A stretch of 64,000 bases of DNA from Gonocerus acuteangulatus (taxonomy: Eukaryota > Arthropoda > Insecta > Hemiptera > Coreidae): contig OX328123.1 of NCBI GenBank assembly GCA_946811695.1, positions 32,636,373 through 32,700,372 on the forward strand, in the 5' to 3' direction. The translations under genes were made by a program, and so were the position numbers. The notes beneath the pieces were generated by a model. That model searched no databases. It saw nothing but the letters and a program-made list of their open reading frames with translations, and had not been told where the DNA came from. This document shows, piece by piece, positions 1 through 11,659 of this stretch (position 1 is its first letter; each line of letters begins with the position of its first letter).

Positions 1-780
1 AACATTTCAATTTTATTATTTTAATTACAAAGCTTATTTAAAAAAAATTGTTTACATTAATAATTTGTTGTAATTAGTTCAATTTAGAATACTTGTCTAA
101 AAATAAATGACATTGTACTCAAAATGTTTTAGCTGACTGGCAGCTTAAATAAAACATAAATATTATCAGTAATTTTTATATTTATAAATGTTAAACTGAG
201 AAAGTGGTTGGAAATTTTATACACATGTTTTAGAGGTACTGGAATAACATTTCATTGCTTCTAAAAATTTCATCTCCGGATAGGAAGTAAATTCTCCCTG
301 TTAGAGTTTTTGGATTCATAGTACATAATACATCAGCGAATGGTACACAAGCACAGCGTATGTGTTAAATGTCATTTTAAAGTACATATAAAGAAATAAA
401 AATTGACACCATCATGTGACTACCGTAAACAGGAGTGGAGCTATATATTTTGCCGCAGCAAGATTTTGACCACTTCTTGAAAACTTTACATCGTTGTATT
501 TTGGAAACCGTTTGAGACATTAAGCTGAAATTTGGCGTTATACTTAGTCTTCATGAAAGTAACCCATGTACCAAATGCCATTATAAATAGAGCTGGTGAG
601 GGAAACAATGTCATAAAAGTGTGTTGAGACAAAATGTCCCCACCGTATTCTTAGTCTGAGTCTGACATAGTAAGCTCACACGGCCAAGCCAAGACCTTAA
701 AACAAACATGTACCACACTAAATAAACATTCCACTTTTACTGCATCATAGGCGCAACTGATTTACAACTAGAATTTTGGG
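1..780. other. AT-rich DNA, nothing recognised
   Basis: I see no long reading frame, tandem structure or recognisable element end in this stretch. Confidence 0.5.
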
Positions 781-1279
781 GTCTTTTGTATAATAAGCAT
801 ACACTTTTCAAGAACTAGTAACAGTTACTCTACTGTTACTTTACTAAACTCTAGGTTATGTTTACAAAACAAGATAAATGCTTGTTTATAAAAAATAAAA
901 TAACTTTATTTAATACTGAACAAAATAAATCATGCTGAAGGTGGCCAATATTCAAACATTGAATGCAATATTTTATGAAATAGGTCTTCCTTCTCATATC
1001 ATCTTCTCCACACAAATTCACACAAATATGAATCCAATAATGCCCTACTTGTTCCGCATTCAATATTCTTCTTCTGAAGAAACCGGACTGAAACTTTCAC
1101 ATTAGATATTAACTGGCTTAACTTAAGCAAATTCATTGTTAGTGTTTTTCATGTAAATCTGATAAATGAATGCGTTTAAATACAGAATTAGGTTAGAGGT
1201 GAATCATATGTTCCAAATAATAATAAAATGAGTAACTGTTACTAGTTCTTGAAAAATGTATGCTTATTATACCAAAGAC
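781..1279. mobile_element. Short element with ~50-bp terminal inverted repeats
   Basis: Bases 781-830 and 1230-1279 are near-perfect reverse complements (two mismatches in 50) separated by about 400 bp. The arms begin GTCTTTTGTATAATAAGCAT and contain the palindromic AGTAACAGTTACT. I see no clear target-site duplication, so the superfamily is open. The interior encodes nothing recognisable. Its right arm abuts the satellite array. Confidence 0.6.
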
Positions 1280-1280
1280 A

Positions 1281-4200
1281 CTTCTTAACATTAAACAACA
1301 CATTTCCAGTCGATTCCAAAACATAAATTTTTTTTTCTAAGGAGCAGATTTTTCTCTATTTCCTCATACTGAGCGACGAAATGACAACGGATTTGCTATT
1401 AACTCCTCAAAACACACCTATATTGAAAACTTCGGGCAATTCTGAAACAAAAAAAATCTGAAACAAAAAAAAAAAAAATCTGAAAAAAAAAATGCCTTAG
1501 CTAAACTGTAGCGCGTTTTTTTTTTTTTTTTAAGTTTCCAAATCTCACGCAAATTTGAATATAAGTGTGTTTTAATGCGCTTAAATCAAAACTGCCTTCT
1601 GTTTTGACATCCTAACTTGTTTTTATATTTAAACAACACATTTCCAGTCGATTCCAAAACATAACAATTTTTTTCCAAGGAGATGATTTTTCTCTATTTC
1701 CTCATACTAAGCGACGAAATGACACCGGATTTGCTATTAACTCCTCAAAACACACCTATATTGAAAATTCCGGGCAATTCTGAAACAAAAAAAAATATGC
1801 TGAGAATTTGCCAAGGCTTATAGCATTGGCAAAATAGTAGCGCGTTTTGTTTTTAGTCTCCAAATCCCACGCAAATTTGAATATAAGTGTGTTTTAATGC
1901 GCATAAATCAATACTGCCTTCCGTTTTGACATCCTAACTTGTTTTTATAATTAAACAACACATTTCCAGTCGATTCCAAAACATAAGAATGTTTTTCTAT
2001 GGAGCTGATTTTTCTCTATTTCCTCATACTAAGAGACTAAATGACACCGGGTTTGCTATTAACTCCTCAAAACACACCTATATTGAAAATTCCGGGCAAT
2101 TCTGAAACAAACAAAAAATCTGAAACACAAAAAAATCTGATACAAAAAAAAATCTGAAACAAAAAAAAAATCTGAAAGAAAAAAAAATTATGCCTTGGTA
2201 AACTGTAGCGCGTTTTTTTTTTTGTTTTTTTTTAAGTTTCCAAATCTCACGCAAATTTAAATATACGTGTGTTTTAATGCGCTTAGATCAAAACTGCCTT
2301 CCGTTTCGACATCCTAACTTGTTCTTAATATTAAAAAAAACATTTCCAGTCGATTGCAAACCATACAATTTTTTTTTTAAGGAGCTGATTTTTCTATATT
2401 TCCTCATACTAAGCGACGAAATGAAACCGGATTTGCTATTAACTCCTCAAAATACACCTATATTGAAAATTCCGGGCAATTCTGAAACAAAAAAAAAAAA
2501 TATGCTGAAAATTTGCCAAGGCTATATATAGCCTTGGCAAAATAGTAGGGCGTGATGTTTATAGTCTCCAAATCTCACACAAATTTGAATATAAGTGTGT
2601 TTTAATGCCCTTAAATCAAAACTGCGTTCTGTTTTGACATCCTAACTTGTTTTTATATTTAAACAACACATTTCCAGTCGATTCCAAAACATAACAATTT
2701 TTTTCCAAGGAGCTGATTTTTCTCTATTTCCTCATACTAAGCGACGAAATGACACCGGATTTGCTATTAACTCCTCAAAACACACCTATATTGAAAATTA
2801 CGGGCAATTCTGAAACAAAAAAAAATATGCTGAAAATTTGCCAAGGCTTATATAGCATTGGCAAAATAGTAGCGCGTTTTGTTTTTAGTCTCCAAATCTC
2901 ACGCAAATTTGAATATAAGTGTGTTTTAATGCGCATAAATCAATACTGCCTTCCATTTTGACATCCTAACTTGTTTTTATAATTAAACAACACATTTCCA
3001 GTCGATTCCAAAACATAAGAATGTTTTTCTATGGAGCTGATTTTTCTCTATTTCCTCATACTAAGAGACTAAATGACATCGGATTTGCTATTAACTCCTC
3101 AAAACACACCTATATTGAAAATTCCGGGCAATTCTGAAACAAACAAAAAATCTGAAACACAAAAAAATCTGAAACACAAAAAAATCTGATACAAAAAAAA
3201 AATCTGGAAGAAAAAAAAAATCTGAAAGAAAAAAAAAATTATGCCTTGGTAAACTGTAGCGCGTTTTTTTTTTTTGTTTTTTTTTTTAAGTTTCCAAATC
3301 TCACGCAAATTTAAATATACGTGTGTTTTAATGCGCTTAGATCAAAACTGCCTTCCGTTTCGACATCCTAACTTGTTCTTAATATTAAAAAAAACATTTC
3401 CAGTCGATTGCAATACATACAATTTTTTTTCTAAGGAGCTGATTTTTCTATATTTCCTCATACTAAGCGACGAAATGAAACCGGATTTGCTATTAACTCC
3501 TCAAAATACACCTATATTGAAAATTCCGGGCAATTCTGAAACAAAAAAAAATATGCTGAAAATTTGCCAAGGCTATATATAGCCTTGGCAAAATAGTAGC
3601 GCGTGATGTTTATAGTCTCCAAATCTCACGCAAATTTGAATATAAGTGTGTATTAATGCCCTTAAATCAAAACTGCGTTCTGTTTTGACATCCTAACTTG
3701 TTTTTATATTTAAACAACACATTTCCAGTCGATTCCAAAACATAACAATTTTTTTCCAAGGAGCTGATTTTTCTCTATTTCCTCATACTAAGCGACGAAA
3801 TGACACCGGATTTGCTATTAACTCCTCAAAACACACCTATATTGAAAATTCCGGGCAATTCTGAAACAAAAAAAAATATGCTGAAAATTTGCCAAGGCTT
3901 ATAGCATTGGCAAAATAGTAGCGCGTTTTGTTTTTAGTCTCCAAATCTCACGCAAATTTGAATATAAGTGTGTTTTAATGCGCATAAATCAATACTGCCT
4001 TCCGTTTTGACATCCTAACTTGTTTTTATAATCAAACAACACATTTCCAGTCGATTCCAAAACATAAGAATGTTTTTCTATGGAGCTGATTTTTCTCTAT
4101 TTCCTCATACTAAGAGACTAAATGACACCGGATTTGCTATTAACTCCTCAAAACACACCTATATTGAAAATTCCGGGCAATTCTGAAACAAACAAAAAAT

Positions 4201-5240
4201 CTGAAACACAAAAAAATCTGATACAAAAAAAAATCTGAAAGAAAAAAAAAATCTGAAAGAAAAAAAAAATTATGCCTTGGTAAACTGTAGCGCGTTTTTT
4301 TTTTTTTTTTTTTTAAGTTTCCAAATCTCACGCAAATTTAAATATACGTGTGTTTTAATGCGCTTAGATCAAAACTGCCTTCCGTTTCGACATCCTAACT
4401 TGTTCTTAATATTAAAAAAAACATTTCCAGTCGATTGCAATACATACAATTTTTTTTCTAAGGACCTGATTTTTCTATATTTCCTCATACTAAGCGACGA
4501 AATGAAACCGGATTTGCTATTAACTCCTCAAAATACACCTATATTGAAAATTCCGGGCAATTCTAAAACAAAAAAAAATATGCTGAAAATTTGCCAAGGC
4601 TATATATAGCCTTGGCAAAATAGTAGCGCGTGATGTTTATAGTCTCCAAATCTCACGCAAATTTGAATATAAGTGTGTTTTAATGCCCTTAAATCAAAAC
4701 TGCGTTCTGTTTTGACATCCTAACTTGTTTTTATATTTAAACAACACATTTCCAGTCGATTCCAAAACATAACAATTTTTTTCCAAGGAGCTGATTTTTC
4801 TCTATTTCCTCATACTAAGCGACGAAATGACACCGGATTTGCTATTAACTCCTCAAAACACACCTATATTGAAAATTCCGGGCAATTCTGAAACAAAAAA
4901 AAAAAAAAAAATATGCTGAAAATTTGCCACGGCTATAGCCTCGGCAAAATTGTAGCACGTGTTGTTTTTAGTCTCCAAATCTCAAGCAAATTTGAATATA
5001 AGTGTGTTTTAATGCGCATAAATCAAAACTGCCTTCCGTTTTGACATCCTAACTTGTTCTTAACATTAAACAACACATTTCCAGTCGATTCCAAAACATA
5101 AACAAATTTTTCCATGAGCTGATTTTTTTCTCTATTTCCTTATACTAAGCGACGAAATGACACCGGATTTGCTATTAACTCCTCAAAACCAACCTATATT
5201 GAAAATTCCGGGCAATTCTGAAACAAACAAAAAAAATATG
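1281..5240. repeat. Satellite array with three-monomer higher-order repeat
   Basis: Twelve copies of an anchor (CATTTCCAGTCGATT) start at 1301, 1639, 1961, 2341, 2669, 2993, 3395, 3720, 4042, 4422, 4747 and 5076, giving monomers of 322-402 bp. After the first copy the monomers cycle through three types. A has ACATAACAATTTTTTTCCAA, B has AGAATGTTTTTCTATGGAG, and C has CGATTGCAA with a longer variable block of (TCTGAAACA-like + A-tract) units. The A-to-A distances are 1030, 1051 and 1027 bp, so the real repeating unit is about 1.03-1.05 kb and occurs three times, followed by one more A and a divergent last monomer. Reading frames inside the array are repeat translations, not genes. The array is cut off by a 5S-derived insertion at about 5250. 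Confidence 0.9.
2513..2540. repeat. Perfect 28-bp palindrome in C-type monomers
   Basis: TTGCCAAGGCTATA followed by its exact reverse complement. Identical palindromes occur at 3564-3591 and 4591-4618, once per higher-order unit. A-type monomers carry a broken version with mismatches in the loop. Confidence 0.85.
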
Positions 5241-5253
5241 CTGTATGCTGTAT

Positions 5254-5359
5254 GCCAACAGCACGTGGTCGGCCACCCATTCAGGTACTGACCACGCCCG
5301 ACGTTGCTTAACTTCGGTGATCTACGGGAACCGGTGCATTCAACGTGGCTTTGGCCGTC
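5254..5359 (-). pseudogene. 5S rRNA-derived sequence (SINE head or 5S pseudogene)
   Basis: Read on the minus strand this is about 106 nt of diverged 5S rRNA. It starts GGCCAAAGCCACGTTGAATG, has the 5S-typical GATCACCGAAGTTAAGCAAC and GTCGGGCGTGGTCAGTACC blocks (the polymerase III internal promoter region), and ends GTGCTGTTGGCATA. The 3' third differs from animal 5S consensus, so a working ribosomal copy is unlikely. It follows directly after the A-tail of the element at 5361-5469, which makes a head-to-tail arrangement. Confidence 0.8.
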
Positions 5360-5360
5360 G

Positions 5361-5469
5361 TTTTTTTTTTTTTTTACTGCGCATCAACTATTTGGCTATT
5401 AGCGCCGGGCTATCTACAGGTTGCCACCCTTTTCTAATGCCAACAGCACGTGGTCGGTCACCCATTCAG
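5361..5469 (-). mobile_element. 5S-headed SINE, truncated copy with A-tail
   Basis: On the minus strand the order is the last ~31 nt of a 5S-like head (5439-5469), then a body containing AGAAAAGGGTGGCAACCTGT, then GGCGCTAATAGCC and GATGCGCAGTAAAA, then an A-tail of about 15 (5361-5375). The body segment recurs in the tRNA-headed SINE at 56205-56400, and the GGCGCTAATGGCC/GATGCGCCGTAAAA tail recurs in the tRNA-headed SINE at 27086-27279. Confidence 0.75.
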
Positions 5470-5479
5470 CTAGAGTCAT

Positions 5480-6700
5480 AATGTCTTCATTTTTAAAATT
5501 GATGTAACTATCCTGTTTAACATATCGTCCCTACCATGTCAAACTAACGAATATGCAAATCGAAGCAATATAGGAACGAACATAGTTTATCCATTGACGA
5601 TATAATATAATCAAAAATGGTTTTATTTTATACTTTATTTAAGTCATTAAAGGCTATTCTACAAAGTGGTTAGAGTTGCGCCATGCGCTCGCAATCCAAG
5701 AGTAATGTCCCGAATCTAAAAACGAGATTTTTTATGTACATTTTATTTAGTTTTATTAATTGTTGTAAATGTTTGTAAAATTGTGAATTGATAGATGTCA
5801 CAGCAATCCGTTTAATTTACAAATAATTTTAAGCTAAAACTTATGGCTTTCTCTTTTTAAGTGAAATTATTATTTTACTCCGATTTGGATATTCGATAGT
5901 TTGACATGGCGTTGGACGATATAATAGACAATTAAAAATACATTCGTTTCGATAAGAATCCCTTTAAAGGTGATAATCTATCCTAATTCAGACTAACATC
6001 TGCAACTGGGGCATTGTAAGGATGAAGCAATAAATAAGTGATGACTGAGCTGACTCTTATTATTATGCAACCTCCAGTACACTAAGACAATTGGAGTTAA
6101 TTCTGCAAGAAGACCATCGACAACGGACTACCACGTTGAACAAGTCGGAACACAATCGTCAAGTCGAATGAATGCCATACCTTAACCACAATTTACCAAA
6201 CCTTTCTACGATTTTTAAGAAAACAAACGAAAATCTGAAAACTTCATGCAATAATATTTGTACACAAAAAATACTTCAACTCCAAAATTTGAATATCTTA
6301 GTTTGGATAAATGTTAAACATTTTGGTAAATGCTCACCTCAATCCTCCCTTTTGGAGTGAAATAAATTATTATTCCACAACTTTCTATTCTTTATTCCCC
6401 AGTTCTTTCGTAAACAGAAATATGTATGTATGCCCTATAACAGTGTGCTTCGAATCCTATAAACACAATGTCATAAGCAATGTGATATTTCTGGCGCCAA
6501 TTTCAGCGAAAAAACAACTTATTGGCAAACGGATTTTGCTGGTTAACGGACTTGATATTTCGTTTGAGACAAAGTATTTTTGTACTGAGTTTCCCCAAAA
6601 TCGGGCCACTTTTGAATTTGCTGGAGAACATACATACATACATGTACGTACATACTTATTTATATAAGTAAACAAAATATGGACCACAGTTATTTTCGTG
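5480..6700. repeat. Decayed repeat relics, including element-X-like sequence
   Basis: Bases 5790-5880 match the element X interior seen at 27960-28060 (ATGTCACAGCAATCCG then GGCTTTCTCTTTTTAAGTGA). Bases 5536-5557 and 5890-5912 are an imperfect inverted pair (ACCATGTCAAACTAACGAAT and relatives), related to sequence at 16846-16870. At 6500-6610 lies the GGTTAACGGACTTGA block of the (TA)n-linked repeat family (see 36480-36935). No gene was recognised. Confidence 0.45.
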
Positions 6701-6709
6701 AACTATGAA

Positions 6710-7164
6710 TTCTGAAGCGTGAAATTTACATGTCGGCACTTCCGGATTGAGTCATTGGTCGACGTCATAAGCGGATGTCCACTTCACGGAGGGACGGAGG
6801 AAACTCGCTAAATCGTTGAGATTGAGGTGAAATTGGGGGTTGGTGTAGGAGACTTAAGATATTGTCAGTTTCCTGTAGTGGCGCCTTAAACTTCCTTCTC
6901 TTTGAGATTTCATTTTATATTTTTAACGAAAGATCAAATCCTAACAATAACTGTATTTATTCCTTTACTATTAGCACTAGAGATGAACGGAACCGCGCTA
7001 AGATGACCCAGTTCCTGCGAGTTAGACGTTTTTTTTAGCACTTTCCTCGGAAGGAAAGTAGCTATTGAGGTTGGACTCATGACGGAATTTTTGAAAAATT
7101 TCTTCAAATCTTTATCGATCCTACCTAGTAGACTCCGAAAATGACCCCCGTTAAAATTTATATA

Positions 7165-7235
<71 letters not shown>

Positions 7236-7250
7236 CTGTTAACACGATAG
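6710..7250. repeat. (TA)n-linked repeat family copy with TA/TG microsatellite
   Basis: Contains GTCGGCACTTCCGGATTG (about 6733-6750), also found at 33541 and, inverted, near 53785. A second block (6984-7028, GGAACCGCGCTAAGATGAC) recurs at 35338-35376 (inverted) and 55271-55313. A (TA)n run at 7159-7212 continues into (TG)n to 7236. Confidence 0.55.
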
Positions 7251-7277
7251 CGGCCAGAGTTTTTGTTTTTTCGTCAC

Positions 7278-7860
7278 GAAACTTGGTATATAGCATTCAA
7301 TTAGCAAACGATTGAATGAGTTCGTTAACCACCAAAGTCGGTCCACCGGAAGAGGGGGTTTACCCCGAACCCAAAACACTAATTTGACTATGTCAGCCAT
7401 AATATGTGTTATATTTCAACGAAACTTGGTATTCGTAGTGGTAATATAGAGAGAAAAGTGAGATATAAAAATGAACTAAATCGGTTCATTAGACGGGGGG
7501 GTTTACTCCGGACCCACAATACCAATTCGCCACTACCAGCCGTGATTTTCGTATATTTCGACGAAACTCGGTATTCGTAGTGGTAATCCACAGGTAAATA
7601 TGTGTTGTAAAAATAAACTAAATCGGTTCATTAGAAGGGGCGGGGGGGTTTACTCCGGACCCAAATTCTTAATATACTCATACCGGTCGTAATTTCTGCT
7701 GTGTTGTAACGAAGCGCGGTATACGTCTTGGGTAACTCATGAGAAAGAAGTGCTGTAAAAATGAGCTGAATCGGTCAATCGGAAAGCGGGGGTTTAATTT
7801 GTAATATATTTCAATAGAAAAGCCCGCCAGACGTAGGTTCACAAAGCCGCCGCAAGGAGC
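7278..7860. repeat. Tandem repeat, four diverged ~145-bp units
   Basis: The motif GAAACTYGGTATTCG recurs at 7278, 7421, 7563 and 7711, spaced 143, 142 and 148 bp. Units share AAATCGGTTCATTAGA, a G-tract and GGTTTACTCCGGACCCA. A fifth diverged unit lies apart at about 9233-9420 with the same right-hand flank. Confidence 0.7.
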
Positions 7861-8220
7861 GCTTTCTACCACTAGAGTGACTGTATCCTGTTCCTGCCTT
7901 AGATAAAAATACGATAATATGAGGTTTTTTGTATTTATTACGTAGTGTAATAGGTACCATGTGTAAACATAACTCTGGAAGCAAATTAATAAGTGATCAG
8001 TTACTCATTACAAATTTAAAAGAGAACTATTCATGTTTTTATTTTATTTATGTAGGATATTTTAAGCAAATTGTTCTGGAAAGCAGTCTACACTACCCAA
8101 ATTCTGAGGAAAGTGCTTAGTTATGCAGCTCCTGCGTGACGGACTTTTTAGTTTTTCTCTTCAATTACGAGGTTTCCAAAACATCTCCCACAAAAGATGG
8201 ATTATTCGTTGAGTTAAAGG

Positions 8221-8957
8221 CAGGGCCGCCACATCGGGGGGGGGGGCACCGTAGGAGCTTCGCTAATTAGAAAACATTTTATAGGTGTCAAATTGATTTG
8301 AGAAATATAGGCGGGTTCAGCCTATATTTGTTGGAAGGGGATCTATGTTTTTTTAATGTTCGTAAACATTGTTTTTTTTGGGGGGGGGGGCGTGTTTAAC
8401 AGGGTATCAACATTAGGGCTAATAACGCCGTGTAAACATTGTTATTCCAAATTATATTACGAATACAAAAATGACACCCCCCCCCTGAGACCACGGGCCC
8501 CTAACCAATTGTCCTCTGTGCCCCCGTGAGCCATGTGTGTATATAAGGGGGGGGGGGGGTTGACGAGGCTGCAGCCGTGGTAATAATATCAGTTAATTAG
8601 AATTTTGATAGTTTTGTTCTATTGTTGGAAATTGATGAAAATGAAATAGAAACTTCTCTACAAAAGGCGGTTACTCACATTTCGTTCAAAGCTTTTCAAA
8701 GATGAAAATAATTTGCCAATGTCCCCAATGAGAAAGTACTTGAATTTTCAGTTTTGTGGATTTGAAATCCCAATATGTACACGCTTCTTGTATTAAGATT
8801 TTTTTTTTTTTTTTTTTAAATGATTTTAAGTACATATTACACCTTGTGTAAATCAATACATTGTAGATAAGCATACATTTCAACCACAATCAGTCAATAT
8901 TGGGGGCCCGTGATCAAAATCTGGTTCTGGGCCCGGCTCTGAGATGTGGCGGCCCTG
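8221..8957. mobile_element. hAT-type non-autonomous element with 8-bp target duplication
   Basis: The ends are perfect inverted repeats CAGGGCCGCCACATC ... GATGTGGCGGCCCTG. They are flanked by GTTAAAGG (8213-8220) and GTTAAAGA (8958-8965), a 7/8 match typical of the 8-bp duplication made by hAT transposases. The interior has several long G or C runs (for example at ~8238 and ~8548) and no transposase coding. Confidence 0.8.
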
Positions 8958-9067
8958 GTTAAAGAGTATTTTTACATAAAATTCTTTTATTTTATGCTTT
9001 TTCGATACAAGCTTTGTCATTTTCTTTCTAATCAACGATTACAACACACAAGCGTTATTCGATCAGA

Positions 9068-9215
9068 ATGTAAGCTCAAATGGCGCCGGCCGATCACCAT
9101 GCAGTACAATCGCTGATTTCCTCTCCTCAATCGGCGCGCCGACTGAACAGGCTCGGCGGCGGCGGCGCCGCTAAAACCCGGCGTGGCGTAGCGGCGCCGG
9201 CGCGGCGCGCATGTC
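9068..9215. other. GC-rich patch in AT-rich surroundings
   Basis: About 150 bp dense in GGCGCCGG, CGGCGGCGGCGGCGCC and GGCGCGGCGCGC blocks. It is bounded on the right by a diverged unit of the ~145-bp tandem family (9233-9420). The reading frame through it has no recognisable domain. It may be the GC-rich start of a longer repeat. Confidence 0.5.
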
Positions 9216-9429
9216 TACTCCAGATCCAAATTACTAATTGGCTCATTGCTAATTTCTGTTTTATTGTAACAAAACGCGGTATACATCGTGGGTATCTAAT
9301 GAGAAAGAAGTGTTGTAAAAATAAACTGAAGCGGTCAATCGGAAGGCGGAGAGCGTTACTTTCTGGTATGTTCGAATTCAAACATAGGTTGGCAAAGCTA
9401 CCACTAGGTGCGCCTCTTTTTTGTTATGA

Positions 9430-10430
9430 TTTTATATGAGATGTATCCGTCTGAATAATAGGTACCCCTAGGGGCATTAAATTAGTAAGAACAGCAGAAA
9501 TGTTAGAGCGGTAGTAAGTTATGAAGACTACTTCATTGTATGTTAAAAATGAAGTTATTTTCAATTGCCAATGACCAAAGCAGTCAAAGCACCCATTAAT
9601 ATTAGTTGAGTTGGAGATTTGTAAAAAAACATTCATTTTCTGATTTCTACTGCCTCAATATAAGCATGATCATTTTTAATGTCAAAAAGTAAACCATCTT
9701 GGCATTTGAAAAAAAAAAAGATTATAATGCCATTTTAAGTACTCATACATAACTCTAAAATTATGTCAGGGAAAAAAGGGCTTTGCCTCATCACAATAAT
9801 TTATTACGGCTTTGGAGGTGCAACATCCGATCCAACTTCGGTGGCCCCCTAGAATGTTATGTATAAATTCAATTTATAATTATCAATATTAGTAATAATG
9901 AACAGACTGACAATAATGATGAAGATAACAATTACTAACATATCCCTAAGGTGAGTCTGTTGTTCTCTCCTGTGAGTTATTAATTCAGGGGTGCATTTAT
10001 CAATGGTATAAAAAATGGTTCTAAAAAAATCAAAATTTTGTCTGTATATCTTGAATTTATATGTAGCTCTGAAAATGTTTGAAAATACTGATACTTTGGC
10101 CCATTCCTTTTTAGAAACAAAAGTCATGCACTTAACAAATTTATATTAAATAGAGGTTTTCAGTAAAAAATATTATTATGTTCTGAGGTAGGTTAGGGTT
10201 GAGAAGATATTGCATATAAAAATATTCGCCCAACATTTGCTTTATAGCTGAATGCTAAGTGAACCTCATTCATCCTAGGTCAATGTCAACATTCACTAGT
10301 AGAGATAGAATCGAAAATGGATTAGTATAATGCTAAACCCAGTTCTGTGTGACTCATTTAGTCAGTAAGAGTAGAACGTAACAATAACTCTAACCTCTTG
10401 AATTAATTATAAATTTAAGTCCATTTTTAT
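9430..10430. other. AT-rich DNA, nothing recognised
   Basis: No coding similarity, tandem structure or inverted termini were seen here. Confidence 0.45.
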
Positions 10431-10434
10431 AAAG

Positions 10435-11650
10435 ATGATTTCGGTTCGGAACGAAATTCCCATAGTAGAACGAGAAATTATGATTAAATTTCGCAAAGAA
10501 GGGCTTTCTTTGCAGAAATTTGGTGAGCATGTTCAAAGGAGCCCTGCTAGTGTACAAACACTAAAATTAAAATTAGAATTAAACAAAAAGTTTATTTATT
10601 TAAATTTAAACGTCCATTATTATTAACTAAGAATTTTGGGATGGGTTATCGATATTTTATTTATTTAGGGCTTCAAAATTGATCATTCAGCCCAGGTACA
10701 CCTTGGCTGTTTTCTAGTCTTCCCTTGTAATCAATAAAAGATAAGGAGGAATACAACTGGAAACAAAATATTAATTATTACAGAATCTACTTAAATATTA
10801 TTTTAGGTACACCTTGTCACCGCCAGCACAATTAAACGATATGTTTGATTGTTATACTTGTAATTTTGGATATTCCCTTGAACCGAACTATAACTCCTAC
10901 GAGAATGAAAGGCATTAAAGACCGAGAATTTTTGTTTTCCTCTCTATGGAGAACACTAAAATAAAGGGTGGTTATCATAGCAAATATTGATTTATCTTTT
11001 CTATGTGTTATCGATAGGTTACCACCCTTTTCTAGCCAGGATAGGGCTGATGCCTTTTGTTTTTTCAAAAGAAAAGCCACCATCCTCTAGTGGGAATCAA
11101 ACCCAAGACCTTTGGCACGGAGTGCTCACGCCTTAACACTCATGGCCGTCAAGTTTATTTAATCAGCAACTTGTGTCAGCCCAAGAAAAAAAAAAAAAAA
11201 AAAACCCTGCTAATATCTGGCTGAGGATGATGCTTCTTCAAGGGGAATTAATGTGCAGCCAATAACAGTGAGAATGATGTTAAGACAATATGAATTTTTT
11301 AACCGGGTGACCAGGAGAAAGCCATTCATCTCATGGAAAAATTAAAAATAAATATTGGAATTTGCTTAATTACACAAAAGTAAACATATAAATTATTGGG
11401 GCAGAGAGATTTTTACTAAGGAATCTAAATTTAACATTTTTGGGAATGAGAATACCCAACTTTATCCCAATTGAGCATTTATGGAGTCATATAAAGCAAA
11501 ATATTTCAAAGCAAAAAATATATGAAAAGTTTGATAGTGACAAAATGGAATAAAATAGCCTCAAATATGACTAATAATCTTATCCATTCTATGGCTCGAA
11601 GTCTTACTGTGATTGCAGCCAAGGGGTATGCTACAAAGTACTACATTTCA
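10435..11650 (+). pseudogene. Decayed Tc1-type transposase, interrupted
   Basis: The first ~45 codons from 10435 read like a Tc1 N-terminal helix-turn-helix (EIPIVEREIMIKFRKEGLSL). Frame is then lost in SINE-derived sequence (tail fragment 10577-10655 and the SINE at 11005-11152). Tc1-like sequence resumes at about 11215 with pieces reading TVRMMLRQYEFFNRVTRRKP and, further on, ESKFNIFG and FIPIEHLWSHIKQN, which correspond to the catalytic-core context (ESKF near the second acidic residue, NPIENLW after it) of Tc1 transposases. Stops and frameshifts are frequent and catalytic acidic residues cannot be placed confidently. It is a dead cut-and-paste transposon. Confidence 0.7.
11005..11152 (-). 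mobile_element. tRNA-headed SINE (family S2), inserted in Tc1 relic
   Basis: On the minus strand: GGCCATGAGTGTTAAGGCGT, then GGGTTTGATTCCCAC (polymerase III B-box), then GGCATCAGCCCTATCCTGGC and AGAAAAGGGTGGTAACCTAT. The same order is found on the plus strand at 56205-56400. The body segment is shared with the 5S-headed SINEs. Confidence 0.75.
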
Positions 11651-11659
11651 AAATGTGTA

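Noticed and set aside
1281..5240. CRISPR-like or coding interpretation of the regular array
   Set aside because: Monomers are >320 bp without short repeat/spacer layout, and open frames repeat with the satellite period; host context is an insect.
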